The notes under the pieces are model-generated. The model was given only the letters and a program-made list of their open reading frames with translations. It was not told where the DNA came from and searched no databases. From NCBI GenBank assembly GCA_014764605.1, contig JACXWG010000004.1, positions 1 to 48,173 on the forward strand: a DNA stretch of 48,173 nucleotides, given 5' to 3'. Positions 39,190 to 47,410 of the stretch are shown here, piece by piece. Each line of letters opens with the position of its first letter. The stretch's first letter is position 1. Origin of the DNA: Quinella sp. 1Q5 (GTDB lineage: Bacteria > Bacillota > Negativicutes > Selenomonadales > Selenomonadaceae). The position numbers and the translations under genes were made by a program.

Positions 39190-39843
39190 TTATCGTTTGT
39201 CTAACTTCTTTGCTAAGGTGTTGCCGACGAACTGCACCGCCTGAACCAACACAATCAACACTACGACAGTTGCTAGCATGACTTCGGGGCGGAACCTTTG
39301 ATAGCCGTAACGAATTGCCAAATCACCCAAGCCGCCGCCGCCGATTGCTCCAGCCATTGCCGATTCTCCGACCAAAGCAATTATAACCGTCGTCAGCTGT
39401 GACACGATACCGGGCATTGCTTCCGGCAAAAGGACGCGGCTTATAATTTGCAACGGCGTAGCCCCCATTGATTGAGCCGCTTCCACCAAACCGGCAGGAA
39501 CTTCCTTAAGCGACGTTTCCACTTGCCGCCCGATAAACGGTATTGACGCTATCACGAGCGGGACGATTGCCGCAGTCGTTCCTATCGCACTGCCTACGAT
39601 AAATCTTGTTAAAGGTATGATTGCCACCATGAGGATTATAAACGGGATTGAACGCACCGCATTGACGACCGAACCGACCGCTTGATTGATAACGACGTTT
39701 TCGAGGATTTGCCCCTTAGCTGTCGTGTGAAGCAATACTCCCAGCGGAACCCCAATTGCCGAAGCGATTGCCATACTCACCACGACCATATAAATTGTCT
39801 CGCCGAGGGCTTTACTTAGTAGCGGCAGGACTTCTGCGAACAT
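39190..39843 (-). CDS. metI: Methionine ABC transporter permease MetI
   Basis: 217 residues, ATG 39843 preceded by GAGGTGATTGGCT. Five or so membrane helices and the EAA loop EAAQSMGATPLQIISRVLLP that contacts the ATPase. It overlaps the end of metN by 32 nt. Imports methionine with MetN. The substrate-binding lipoprotein MetQ is not next to it. Confidence 0.92.
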   Translation of the reverse strand: MFAEVLPLLSKALGETIYMVVVSMAIASAIGVPLGVLLHTTAKGQILENVVINQAVGSVVNAVRSIPFIILMVAIIPLTRFIVGSAIGTTAAIVPLVIASIPFIGRQVETSLKEVPAGLVEAAQSMGATPLQIISRVLLPEAMPGIVSQLTTVIIALVGESAMAGAIGGGGLGDLAIRYGYQRFRPEVMLATVVVLIVLVQAVQFVGNTLAKKLDKR

Positions 39844-40873
39844 AGCCAATCACCTCCACTCGAACATCTTCGCCGCCTAAGAAGGTCAGCGCACTTTGAA
39901 TCACTTCATCTTCACCACTCAAGCCAATGATGAATCGTCCGAAGGGCACGCCGTGTATCTCGTCTAGGTTGCCGAAAAGCATCGTGCATTCCAAGCCTTT
40001 GCAACTGCGAACCATCTTAGCTAAAACCGGGTCATCAGCACGGTCGCCCAAGAAAACCAATCGGATTAAAAGAAGACTATCGGGTGTTCTGTCCTGTGAA
40101 ATTTCATTGCCACGGAAGGCGGCTGGTAAATCGTTCGACAAGAGCACGCTGATAAATTCTTTAGTGATTCGGTGCTGAGGATTCGTGAACACGTCCAAGA
40201 CCGAGCCGCGCTCCGCAATGACGCCGTCGCTAATGACTGCCACCTTGTCGCAAAGCTCCTTGATAACTTGCATTTCGTGAGTAATGACGACAACAGTTAG
40301 CGACAGATTGTGATTGATGACTTTGATTAGGTCTAGGATTGATTTAGTCGTTTGTGGGTCGAGGGCACTGGTTGCCTCGTCGCAGAGTAAAACTTTAGGG
40401 TCGTTGGCTAGGGCGCGGGCAATGCCGACGCGCTGTTTCTGTCCTCCGCTAAGCTGAGAGGGATACTGATTAGCCTTGTCGCTCAAGCCGACCAGTTCAA
40501 GGAGCGGACGAATCTTTTTATCTATGTCAGCCTTACTCGTGCCAGATAGTTTCAGCGGGAAGGCAATGTTATCGTAGACAGTCGCCGAACTTAAAAGGTT
40601 GAAGTGCTGGAAAATCATTCCGATAGACTTGCGAGCCTCCCGAAGCTGACTTTCCGTCAAGGTCGTCATGTCTTGCCCGTCGACTATGACTTTGCCCGCC
40701 GTCGGTCGCTCAAGCATGTTAATACATCGAACGAGCGTCGACTTGCCCGCACCCGATAGACCAATTATCCCGTAAATCTCGCCGCGTGCAATTTCCAAGT
40801 CAATACCCTTTAGCGCGTGCACCTTGCCCGACGTGCTGTCGTAAATCTTTTCAATGCCAGAGAGTTTTATCAC
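39812..40873 (-). CDS. metN: Methionine ABC transporter ATP-binding protein MetN
   Basis: 353 residues from GTG 40873 (AAGGAAG upstream). Walker A GLSGAGKSTLVRCINMLERP, signature LSGGQKQRVGIARALA, Walker B VLLCDEATSALDP. The last about 90 residues are a NIL regulatory domain (LIRLVFLGDRADDP ... VIGYV) that senses methionine and feedback-inhibits uptake, so methionine is the likely substrate. It lies 4 bp after the ROK gene and is probably transcribed from that gene's promoter. Confidence 0.93.
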   Translation of the reverse strand: MIKLSGIEKIYDSTSGKVHALKGIDLEIARGEIYGIIGLSGAGKSTLVRCINMLERPTAGKVIVDGQDMTTLTESQLREARKSIGMIFQHFNLLSSATVYDNIAFPLKLSGTSKADIDKKIRPLLELVGLSDKANQYPSQLSGGQKQRVGIARALANDPKVLLCDEATSALDPQTTKSILDLIKVINHNLSLTVVVITHEMQVIKELCDKVAVISDGVIAERGSVLDVFTNPQHRITKEFISVLLSNDLPAAFRGNEISQDRTPDSLLLIRLVFLGDRADDPVLAKMVRSCKGLECTMLFGNLDEIHGVPFGRFIIGLSGEDEVIQSALTFLGGEDVRVEVIGYVRRSPAATK

Positions 40874-40877
40874 AAGC

Positions 40878-41771
40878 TCACTTCCTTAAATGACGATACA
40901 AAGCCCCTAAAAGATTTGCGTCGTTGTGGTACTTGCAAGCGACGACTTCAGGGCGCGGCAGATAGGGCAATGCGTTTCGGCGAAGCTCATCTATTTTATC
41001 TTGTACGGCGTCAATAAAACTTTGTTGTTCACTAATGCCGCCGCCGAGTGCAAACCTTTTCGGGTCGAAGAGCATTTGCAGATTGAAAATTTTAACCGCT
41101 ACGCCATGTGCAAACTTATACAGAGCCTCCAACATGTCATCATCGTTATCGTTAATCAGATTGAAAATCATCTCGCCAGTCACGTCTTCGGGCGGCAGTC
41201 CTAAAATCTCTGCGCAATGTCTTTGGAAAGCAACCGCGCTTAAATCTTTGCCGTAAATGTTTTCCTCGTTCATCGTGGCATCGATACTCTTTAACGTGAA
41301 GGCGACCTCTCCGGCGCAATGATGAGCCCCGCGATAAATTTCCCGATTGTGAATGAACGCCCCGCCAACCGAACTACCGAAGACCAAAACGAACGCGTCC
41401 TTAACGTCAGTCAATCTACCCGACTTGACCTCGGCGAGTGCCGCGCAGTTAGCGTCGTTCTCCACCGTCACGGGCACGCCGCACATATTTTGAAGCTCCT
41501 CGGCAAGGCAATGACCGTTGCTGAAGTCGAGTAGCCCGCTTGATATGCAAACGCCTTGTTCCGTATCGATAAGTCCCGGCATCGACAGCGCAAGCCCTTC
41601 CACGTCTTCATTGGCTTTAAAAATGTTCGTCAGGCTTATCAAAAAGTCTTCATGGCTTTTCCGCTCTGTCGGTATCTTATCCCGCTTGAGGATTTTAAAA
41701 GAACGTGCTCCTGTCACGACCGCATATTTAGTGAACGTGCCTCCGACATCTATCGCTAAAAATTTCCTCAT
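40878..41771 (-). CDS. ROK-family sugar kinase-like protein
   Basis: 297 residues. N-terminal phosphate loop AIDVGGTFTKYAVV, LALSMPGLID, and NDANCAALAE with the catalytic Asp are typical of ROK kinases (glucokinase, N-acetylmannosamine kinase). The usual ROK zinc motif CxCGxxGCxE is absent; only HHCAGEVAF is seen in that place, as in a zinc-free subgroup. No DNA-binding N-terminus, so an enzyme rather than a repressor. First gene of a unit with metNI. Confidence 0.85.
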   Translation of the reverse strand: MRKFLAIDVGGTFTKYAVVTGARSFKILKRDKIPTERKSHEDFLISLTNIFKANEDVEGLALSMPGLIDTEQGVCISSGLLDFSNGHCLAEELQNMCGVPVTVENDANCAALAEVKSGRLTDVKDAFVLVFGSSVGGAFIHNREIYRGAHHCAGEVAFTLKSIDATMNEENIYGKDLSAVAFQRHCAEILGLPPEDVTGEMIFNLINDNDDDMLEALYKFAHGVAVKIFNLQMLFDPKRFALGGGISEQQSFIDAVQDKIDELRRNALPYLPRPEVVACKYHNDANLLGALYRHLRK

Positions 41772-41802
41772 CGTGCTTGCCTCCCAATTTACTTTGGCGT
41801 AA

Positions 41803-41831
41803 ATTTTAACAGTTCAAAATTCTTTTATCAA
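41803..41831 (-). promoter_or_regulatory. Promoter of the ROK-metNI unit
   Basis: Minus strand: TTGATA (41831-41826), 17 bp, TAAAAT (41808-41803), about 30 bp before the ROK start. I see no methionine riboswitch fold in the short leader. Confidence 0.75.
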
Positions 41832-41900
41832 CCGACCCATAACCTCCACGACAACATCAGCATTAAAAATGAAGTTAATGACCCGATGGCTTGCAGTTGA

Positions 41901-41930
41901 TAAAAAAACCGCCTCCACGTCGGGAGCGGC
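41901..41930 (-). terminator. Terminator of the rplI-lonC unit
   Basis: Minus strand: CCGCTCCC (41929-41922) pairs with GGAGGCGG (41916-41909), with one bulge, followed by seven T residues. Confidence 0.75.
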
Positions 41931-41964
41931 TTTTAAATTTATTGACTTCTAATCGAAATGCCCG

Positions 41965-41986
41965 CTGGATGCAACGTCAAGTTGCT
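41965..41986 (-). repeat. Short hairpin repeat at the 3' end of the LonC-type gene
   Basis: AGCAACTTGACGTTGCATCC on the minus strand, nearly the same as 27394-27416. It overlaps the last codons and stop of the protease gene. Function unknown. Confidence 0.5.
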
Positions 41987-44013
41987 TTACTCGTCAGCAT
42001 TTCGAGTTCCTCTGGCGTTACCGTCGTCGAGGAAATCTTTTTTATCTGCTCGTCTTTGTCGAGTGAAACTTTTTCTTCAAGTTCAGGCTCATCGATTGGC
42101 TCGGCGAAAATTCTTTTGAACGCCTCCTCCGCCGTGTCTACTGCGAATATCTTTAAGCCGAGATGACCTTTTGGAATGTCTTTAGCGTTCTCCTTCGGGA
42201 TAATCAACGTCTTAATACCCGCCTGCTTCGCGCCATAAGCCTTCTCGAAGACGCCGCCGACGGGTCGAACCTTGCCTTGCAAAGAGATTTCTCCAGTAAC
42301 TGCCACGTCTTGACGAATCTTTTTACCGGTGACTGCGCTGACCAACGCCACGAGTATCGCCGTGCCCGCGCTCGGTCCGTCAATATTTCCGCCGCCGATA
42401 ACGTTTATGTGTACGTCGTAGTCGTGAATGTCCTTGCCTGTCACGCGCCTTAAGACACTTGCCGCATTGAACACAGAGTCCTTAGCCATGCTGCCCGCCG
42501 TCTCGTTGAAACGTATTGTGCCTTTGCCCTTTTCCGCGTCAAAGACAACTGCTTCAATCTCAATCACCGAACCGATAAAGCCACTCACGCCCAAGCCGAA
42601 GATATGACCAACTGCCGACTTACTCGACGCCTTCTTTGTGACGTATTGATAAAGGCGACTGACTTGCGCGACCTCGTAAACGTCCTGCTTAGTAATTTTA
42701 ATCGGGCGGTCTATGTGCAAGACTTTATCTTCTGCGCGGTCTAGGGCTAAGCTGTAGGCATCGGCTAGGATATTAATTGCTTTACGCCCTTCAATCGTGT
42801 ATTCGCTGATGATTTCAGCTAATCTGTCCTCAAGCTCGACATTGAGTTTTTTAGCGGCGTTCAGGACAATCTCGACGATATGCGCGGGCGTCAACGGCTC
42901 GAAGTAAATTTCAGCACAACGCGAACGCAACGCCGGATTAATCGCCGAGGCATCGCGGGTCGTCGCTCCGATTAAAACAAAGTCTGCGGGGGCTCCGTTC
43001 TCGAAAAGCATTTTGACATACGGCGGAACGCGTTCATCGGTCGGGTCGTAGTAGCTTGACTCGAAGTAAGCGCGCTTATCCTCCAAAACCTTAAGCAATT
43101 TATTCTGTAGCATGATGTCCATTTCGCCAATCTCGTCGATAAAGAGAATGCCGCCATGCGCGTCCGTGACAAGTCCAGGCTTAGGTTCGGGAATGCCGCC
43201 TTCCGCAAGTTGCTTTTGTGCGCCTTGATAAATCGGGTCGTGCACAGAGCCGATTAGAGGATTAGTCACGTCTCGCGGATCCCAACGTAGCGTCGTGCCG
43301 TCCGTCTCAACGAAAGGTGCGTTCTCCTTGAAGGGGCTAAGTTCCGTACCGCGCACAGCTTCAAGCACGAGCCGAGCCGCTGTAGTCTTGCCAACGCCAG
43401 GCGGACCGTAAAGGATTAAGTGTTGCGGATAGGGCGACGCGAGCTTTGAACGCAGAGATTTAATCGCCCGTTCCTGTCCAACGATTTCTTCCAACGACTG
43501 CGGGCGCAAGAGTTCCATAACCGACTGCGTGAGGTGAACTTCTTCCAATTCTTGAAGTTCTTCGCGCTTCTTTTTATCGTGCGGCGACTCGTCGGCGGGG
43601 TTCTCTTCCTTTAGTATCTGCAGGCGAATATCCTTTACGTAGTCTTGATGCTCCTTCTCCAGCTTCTCGTTAAGTTTGCGTTCGATTTTGTCTTCAATCT
43701 GCCGACGCGCTATGATGTCCGCGAGCATTTCTGAGACTAGAAGAACTTGCCCTTGAAGTTCGGAACGCTTAGGCGGCGGAGATAGCGTGGGATTCTCTTC
43801 TAGGATTCTTCGGAGCGCAAGAATTCTTTCTGAAGGGTCGTGCGAGCGCATATAGCGGAGCGCGTCCATCTTACCGGCCTGCAGAACCAATCTATCAGAA
43901 CCCATAACGTCGACGAGGATTGCATACAGTGCGGAGATTTCCCTATCAATGTCTGTCTCGTGGCGAGGTTGCGGCGTATTCTTCTTGCCGAAAAATTTTT
44001 TAAAGAAGCTCAT
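41977..44013 (-). CDS. lonC: Lon-family ATP-dependent protease, LonC/LonB type
   Basis: 678 residues. An N-terminal helical region (about 1-150) replaces the long LonA N-domain, then the AAA+ module (LILYGPPGVGKTTAARLVLE, Walker B GGILFIDEIGEMD, IGATTRD) and the serine protease domain with the Ser-Lys dyad region GGGNIDGPSAGTAILVALVS. No membrane segment of the archaeal LonB kind is seen. Closest by eye to the spore-associated LonB/LonC branch of Firmicutes; the length favours LonC. Its ATG overlaps the rplI stop as ATGA, so it is cotranslated with the ribosomal protein. Confidence 0.85.
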   Translation of the reverse strand: MSFFKKFFGKKNTPQPRHETDIDREISALYAILVDVMGSDRLVLQAGKMDALRYMRSHDPSERILALRRILEENPTLSPPPKRSELQGQVLLVSEMLADIIARRQIEDKIERKLNEKLEKEHQDYVKDIRLQILKEENPADESPHDKKKREELQELEEVHLTQSVMELLRPQSLEEIVGQERAIKSLRSKLASPYPQHLILYGPPGVGKTTAARLVLEAVRGTELSPFKENAPFVETDGTTLRWDPRDVTNPLIGSVHDPIYQGAQKQLAEGGIPEPKPGLVTDAHGGILFIDEIGEMDIMLQNKLLKVLEDKRAYFESSYYDPTDERVPPYVKMLFENGAPADFVLIGATTRDASAINPALRSRCAEIYFEPLTPAHIVEIVLNAAKKLNVELEDRLAEIISEYTIEGRKAINILADAYSLALDRAEDKVLHIDRPIKITKQDVYEVAQVSRLYQYVTKKASSKSAVGHIFGLGVSGFIGSVIEIEAVVFDAEKGKGTIRFNETAGSMAKDSVFNAASVLRRVTGKDIHDYDVHINVIGGGNIDGPSAGTAILVALVSAVTGKKIRQDVAVTGEISLQGKVRPVGGVFEKAYGAKQAGIKTLIIPKENAKDIPKGHLGLKIFAVDTAEEAFKRIFAEPIDEPELEEKVSLDKDEQIKKISSTTVTPEELEMLTSKAT

Positions 44014-44456
44014 GACTCAACGACTTCAACTTTAATCTTCGTCGTGACTTCGGGGTGGAGCTTAATGACAGCGTCATAGACACCCGCGCCAGTCACGTCG
44101 CCTTGAATGGAAATCTTGCGCTTGTCGACGTTTAGCGAGTGACTATCCTTTAGAGCTTTAGCGACATCAGAGCCAGAGACTGAGCCGAAAAGTTTTCCGT
44201 CCTTGCCGATACGCACGGGGACTTTCACGGAGATTTTCTCCAGTTGTGCGCCGAGGAGCTTAGCCTCGTCCGCTTCTTGCTGAGCCTTGCGAGCTTTGCT
44301 TTCCGCCCTGACCTTAGCCGTGTTGAGATTCGCGGCGTTCGCCTCCACTGCCAATTTCCGCGGCAAAAGATAATTGCGCCCGTAGCCGTCCGACACTTCG
44401 ACGACTTCGCCCTTTGCGCCAACCTTCTTAACGTCTGCTTGTAAGATAACTTTCAT
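44010..44456 (-). CDS. rplI: Ribosomal protein bL9
   Basis: 148 residues, AGGAGGCATTCAAC upstream. N-terminal MKVILQADVKKVGAKGEVVE and GYGRNYLLPRKLAVEA signature, a long connecting helix (about 45-75) and C-terminal domain with HPEVTTKIKVEV. Binds 23S rRNA in the large subunit. First gene of a unit with the LonC-type protease. Confidence 0.97.
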   Translation of the reverse strand: MKVILQADVKKVGAKGEVVEVSDGYGRNYLLPRKLAVEANAANLNTAKVRAESKARKAQQEADEAKLLGAQLEKISVKVPVRIGKDGKLFGSVSGSDVAKALKDSHSLNVDKRKISIQGDVTGAGVYDAVIKLHPEVTTKIKVEVVES

Positions 44457-44485
44457 GTTGAATGCCTCCTAATTAAACTTGCGCC

Positions 44486-44514
44486 AGTCTATCAAAAATC
44501 GTGCGCTTTGTAAA
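44486..44514 (-). promoter_or_regulatory. rplI-lonC promoter
   Basis: Minus strand: TTTACA (44514-44509), 17 bp, TAGACT (44491-44486), about 30 bp before the rplI start. The -10 is imperfect. Confidence 0.6.
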
Positions 44515-44531
44515 ATATTTTGTGCAGAGCG

Positions 44532-44560
44532 TTGACCAAAGTATGTTTGTGAAGTAAAAT
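44532..44560 (+). promoter_or_regulatory. glpABC promoter
   Basis: TTGACC (44532-44537), 17 bp, TAAAAT (44555-44560), about 47 bp before glpA. Back to back with the rplI promoter. No clear operator palindrome seen. Confidence 0.75.
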
Positions 44561-44606
44561 TTCATAAAAATTTTTCAGGAGAGTTTCAACAAAGTAGGTG
44601 AGAAGT

Positions 44607-46220
44607 ATGGAAAAAACTACAGTCGTTGTAATCGGCGGCGGCGCGACGGGTTTGGGCATTCTGCGCGATTTATCAATGCGCGGCGTCAAAGCACTGCTCG
44701 TCGAGAAAAATGATTTGGTCAACGGCGCAAGCTCGCGCTATCACGGACTGCTACACAGTGGCGGGCGGTATGCCGTTAAAGACCAGGAAGCCGCCAAAGA
44801 ATGCATTATCGAAAATCAAATCATGCGTAAAATCGGCAAGTCGTGCGTCGAACCTTGCGGCGGTATGTTCACGCGCTTGGACATTGACGACCCTGCTTAC
44901 GAGGAACTTTGGGTTAAAGGTTGTGCGGACAGCGGCATTGAAGCGACGCCCATAACTTTAGACGAAGCTTTCAGATTAGAGCCGCGACTTTCAAGAAAGC
45001 ACGTTAAAAGCGCGTATCTTGTTCCCGACGCGGCAGTCGACGGCTTCCGCATGGCGTGGCAACTTATCGACTCGTCGAAACGATACGGCGGGCAGGTCAA
45101 GACTTACACCGAAGTTATCGGCTTCGATAGCGTAAACGGAGAACTGCGCGGCGTTAAAGTTCGCAACCAATTCACTGGCGAAACTTACGAAATCGGCTGT
45201 GACATCGCGGTCAATGCGGCGGGCGGCTGGGCTGCTTTTGTCGGAAAACTCGCCGGCGTCGAAATCGGCGTTCAGCCGGACAAAGGAACTTTAATCGCGT
45301 TCAATCAGCGCATCGTCAATCACGTCGTCAATCGCTTACATAAATCTTCCGACGGCGATATTTTTGTTCCGCACGGCTCGATAACGATTCTAGGTACTTC
45401 GTCAATGAGCGTGCCCGACCCAGAAGATACTTCAACTTCCCGCGCTGAAGTTGAGAGCCTTTTAAAAATCGGCGAACAAACTTTTGAGGACTTACGCGAC
45501 TTTAGAATTTTGCGCACCTTCGCAGGTTCCAGACCGCTTTACATTCCGCCGGGTGGCGCGGTTGGACGTTCGGCATCTCGTGGTTTTGCTATCGTCGACC
45601 ACGCGCAAGACGGCTTGAAAGGCTTGTTTACAATCGTCGGCGGCAAGTTCACGACCTATCGCCTTATGGCGGAAAAAATGTGCAACCAAATCTGCGCCAA
45701 ACTCGGAAATAATACACCTTGCCGGACGGCTGAGGAACCCCTCGTCGAAGAAGTTTCGCAAGCTGATATTGACCGCGCCAAGAAATTTTTCCCGTCTTAC
45801 GGCGTTAAGCTCGCGGCAACTCGTTTAGGCGTTGACCGTTTCAAAAAAGTTGTTGCGCGTCTGGAATCTGACCCAGAAAGCCGCGAATTAGTTTGCGAAT
45901 GCGAAAATGTTACCCGCGCTGAGGTCGAAGAAATTTGCAAGGACGATACAAGCTTTATCGTTAATGACGTTAGACGCAGGACGCGAATCGGCATGGGCAC
46001 TTGTCAAGGTAACTTCTGCGCTCTGCGGGCGGCGGCAATTTTTGCTGACATGGGCGTCGAATCAACCGCTAAAGATTCACTTACCCGCATGGAAGAATTT
46101 TTGCAAGGACGTTGGAAAGGTATTCGACCTGTGCTTTTAGGGCGCACGCTTCGTGAAACCGAAATGACGCGCTCGATTTACGAACTTTCCATGAACCTGA
46201 CGGAGGTGTCGCCACAATGA
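44607..46220 (+). CDS. glpA: Anaerobic glycerol-3-phosphate dehydrogenase subunit A
   Basis: 537 residues from ATG 44607 (GGTGA upstream; GTG 44598 is an alternative). FAD-binding catalytic subunit oxidising sn-glycerol-3-phosphate to dihydroxyacetone phosphate. Seen: Rossmann motif VVVIGGGATGLGILRDLSMR, SSRYHGLLHSGGRYAV, and a C-terminal BFD-type iron-sulfur domain (about 425-475) with CECENVTRAEVEEICK and MGTCQGNFC cysteines. Coupled by ATGA to glpB. Confidence 0.95.
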   Translation: MEKTTVVVIGGGATGLGILRDLSMRGVKALLVEKNDLVNGASSRYHGLLHSGGRYAVKDQEAAKECIIENQIMRKIGKSCVEPCGGMFTRLDIDDPAYEELWVKGCADSGIEATPITLDEAFRLEPRLSRKHVKSAYLVPDAAVDGFRMAWQLIDSSKRYGGQVKTYTEVIGFDSVNGELRGVKVRNQFTGETYEIGCDIAVNAAGGWAAFVGKLAGVEIGVQPDKGTLIAFNQRIVNHVVNRLHKSSDGDIFVPHGSITILGTSSMSVPDPEDTSTSRAEVESLLKIGEQTFEDLRDFRILRTFAGSRPLYIPPGGAVGRSASRGFAIVDHAQDGLKGLFTIVGGKFTTYRLMAEKMCNQICAKLGNNTPCRTAEEPLVEEVSQADIDRAKKFFPSYGVKLAATRLGVDRFKKVVARLESDPESRELVCECENVTRAEVEEICKDDTSFIVNDVRRRTRIGMGTCQGNFCALRAAAIFADMGVESTAKDSLTRMEEFLQGRWKGIRPVLLGRTLRETEMTRSIYELSMNLTEVSPQ

Positions 46221-47410
46221 AAACTTCTGACGTTATCATAATTGGCGGCGGACTTGCCGGACTTATGGCGGCGGCAGTCGCAGCTTCTCGCAAACAAAAA
46301 GTCACTGTATTAACTTACGGTTCAGGCTCCTTGCCTTTGGCTAGCAGCGCGATTGATTTCGGTTCGCTTGAAAATTTGCCCACTCATCACCCCTATAAAA
46401 AAATCGGTCTCAAATCTTGTGACGCGGCGGCGAAATTTCTGCTCGACATTGCCGCGCAGGCTAATCTTCCTTACTTAGGCTCCGTCAGTAAAAAAATTCC
46501 TATCGTTACTGCTGTCGGCACTCTGAAATATTCCGCGCTCGTTCCCGAATCTATGAACGCCAGCAACCTTGCCAACAAGAAAAAAATTTTCGTCGCCGAG
46601 ATTAAAGGCTTGAAAGATTTTTATGCCAAAATGCTTGCCGACAATCTCAAAAAATATTTCCCCGACAAAACTTTTGAAATCGTCAAATTTGATTTGCACA
46701 TGCTCGGCGGACGCGACATCACTTGCATGGACGCCGCACAACTTCTCACCGACAACGAACAACCTTTTGCCAATGAACTCAAAGCTTTGAACGCGACCGT
46801 TGACGACGCAATTATCATTCCGCCGATTTTGGGCGTTGCCGGCAATTTTTCTCGTGACGTTGTACAAACTCAAATTCGCGCTCAAATCATAGAGACAACT
46901 TGCTTGCCACCTTCGCCGCCGGGTATCAGACTTCAACGCGCCTTCATGAAATACTTGCAAGCTTCCAGCGTCAGATTTTTCGAGAATTCCAAAGTTATTC
47001 GCGGCGTTACGGACGGCAGAAAAGTTACTGGCGTCGTCGTTGAAACCGTCGTCCGCGAAAAAGTTTTCCCTGCGCGGAAGGTAATTTTAGCGACAGGCGG
47101 TTTTTACAGCGGTGGAATTACAATGCGCGACTTTGACCAACCTCGCGAGCCGATTTTTGACTTGCCGGTTTTCTTCCCGACTGGCGAGGATTTTTGGAGC
47201 AACGCAAAACTTTTCAGCGACAAGCCTCAAGGTTTTTCTACAACCGGAATTCTCACAAACGATAACTTAAATCCGATTGACGCGGACGGCAAAGTTTTGT
47301 TCGACAATCTGCACGTTGTCGGCGCAAATCTCGGCGGGTGCGACAAAATCTTTGAACGTTCAGCAGGCGGAATCGCAATTGCGTCTGCTTACAAGGGGGC
47401 GACTTTATGA
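46217..47410 (+). CDS. glpB: Anaerobic glycerol-3-phosphate dehydrogenase subunit B
   Basis: 397 residues. FAD/FMN-binding subunit with N-terminal VIIIGGGLAGLMAAAVAASR and a C-terminal GFSTTGILTNDNLNP ... GGIAIASAYKGA region. Carries electrons between GlpA and the membrane subunit. Overlaps glpA and glpC by ATGA on both sides, the tight three-gene order of E. coli and Firmicutes. Confidence 0.93.
   Translation: MKTSDVIIIGGGLAGLMAAAVAASRKQKVTVLTYGSGSLPLASSAIDFGSLENLPTHHPYKKIGLKSCDAAAKFLLDIAAQANLPYLGSVSKKIPIVTAVGTLKYSALVPESMNASNLANKKKIFVAEIKGLKDFYAKMLADNLKKYFPDKTFEIVKFDLHMLGGRDITCMDAAQLLTDNEQPFANELKALNATVDDAIIIPPILGVAGNFSRDVVQTQIRAQIIETTCLPPSPPGIRLQRAFMKYLQASSVRFFENSKVIRGVTDGRKVTGVVVETVVREKVFPARKVILATGGFYSGGITMRDFDQPREPIFDLPVFFPTGEDFWSNAKLFSDKPQGFSTTGILTNDNLNPIDADGKVLFDNLHVVGANLGGCDKIFERSAGGIAIASAYKGATL

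Noticed and set aside
40874-41802. A methionine riboswitch (S-box) controlling metNI
   Set aside because: metN lies only 4 bp from the ROK gene and the ROK leader is about 30 nt, too short for an S-box. No conserved S-box core was seen.
46475-46960. A 161-codon minus-strand frame inside glpB
   Set aside because: Shadow of glpB codon structure, with no ribosome binding site and no family resemblance.
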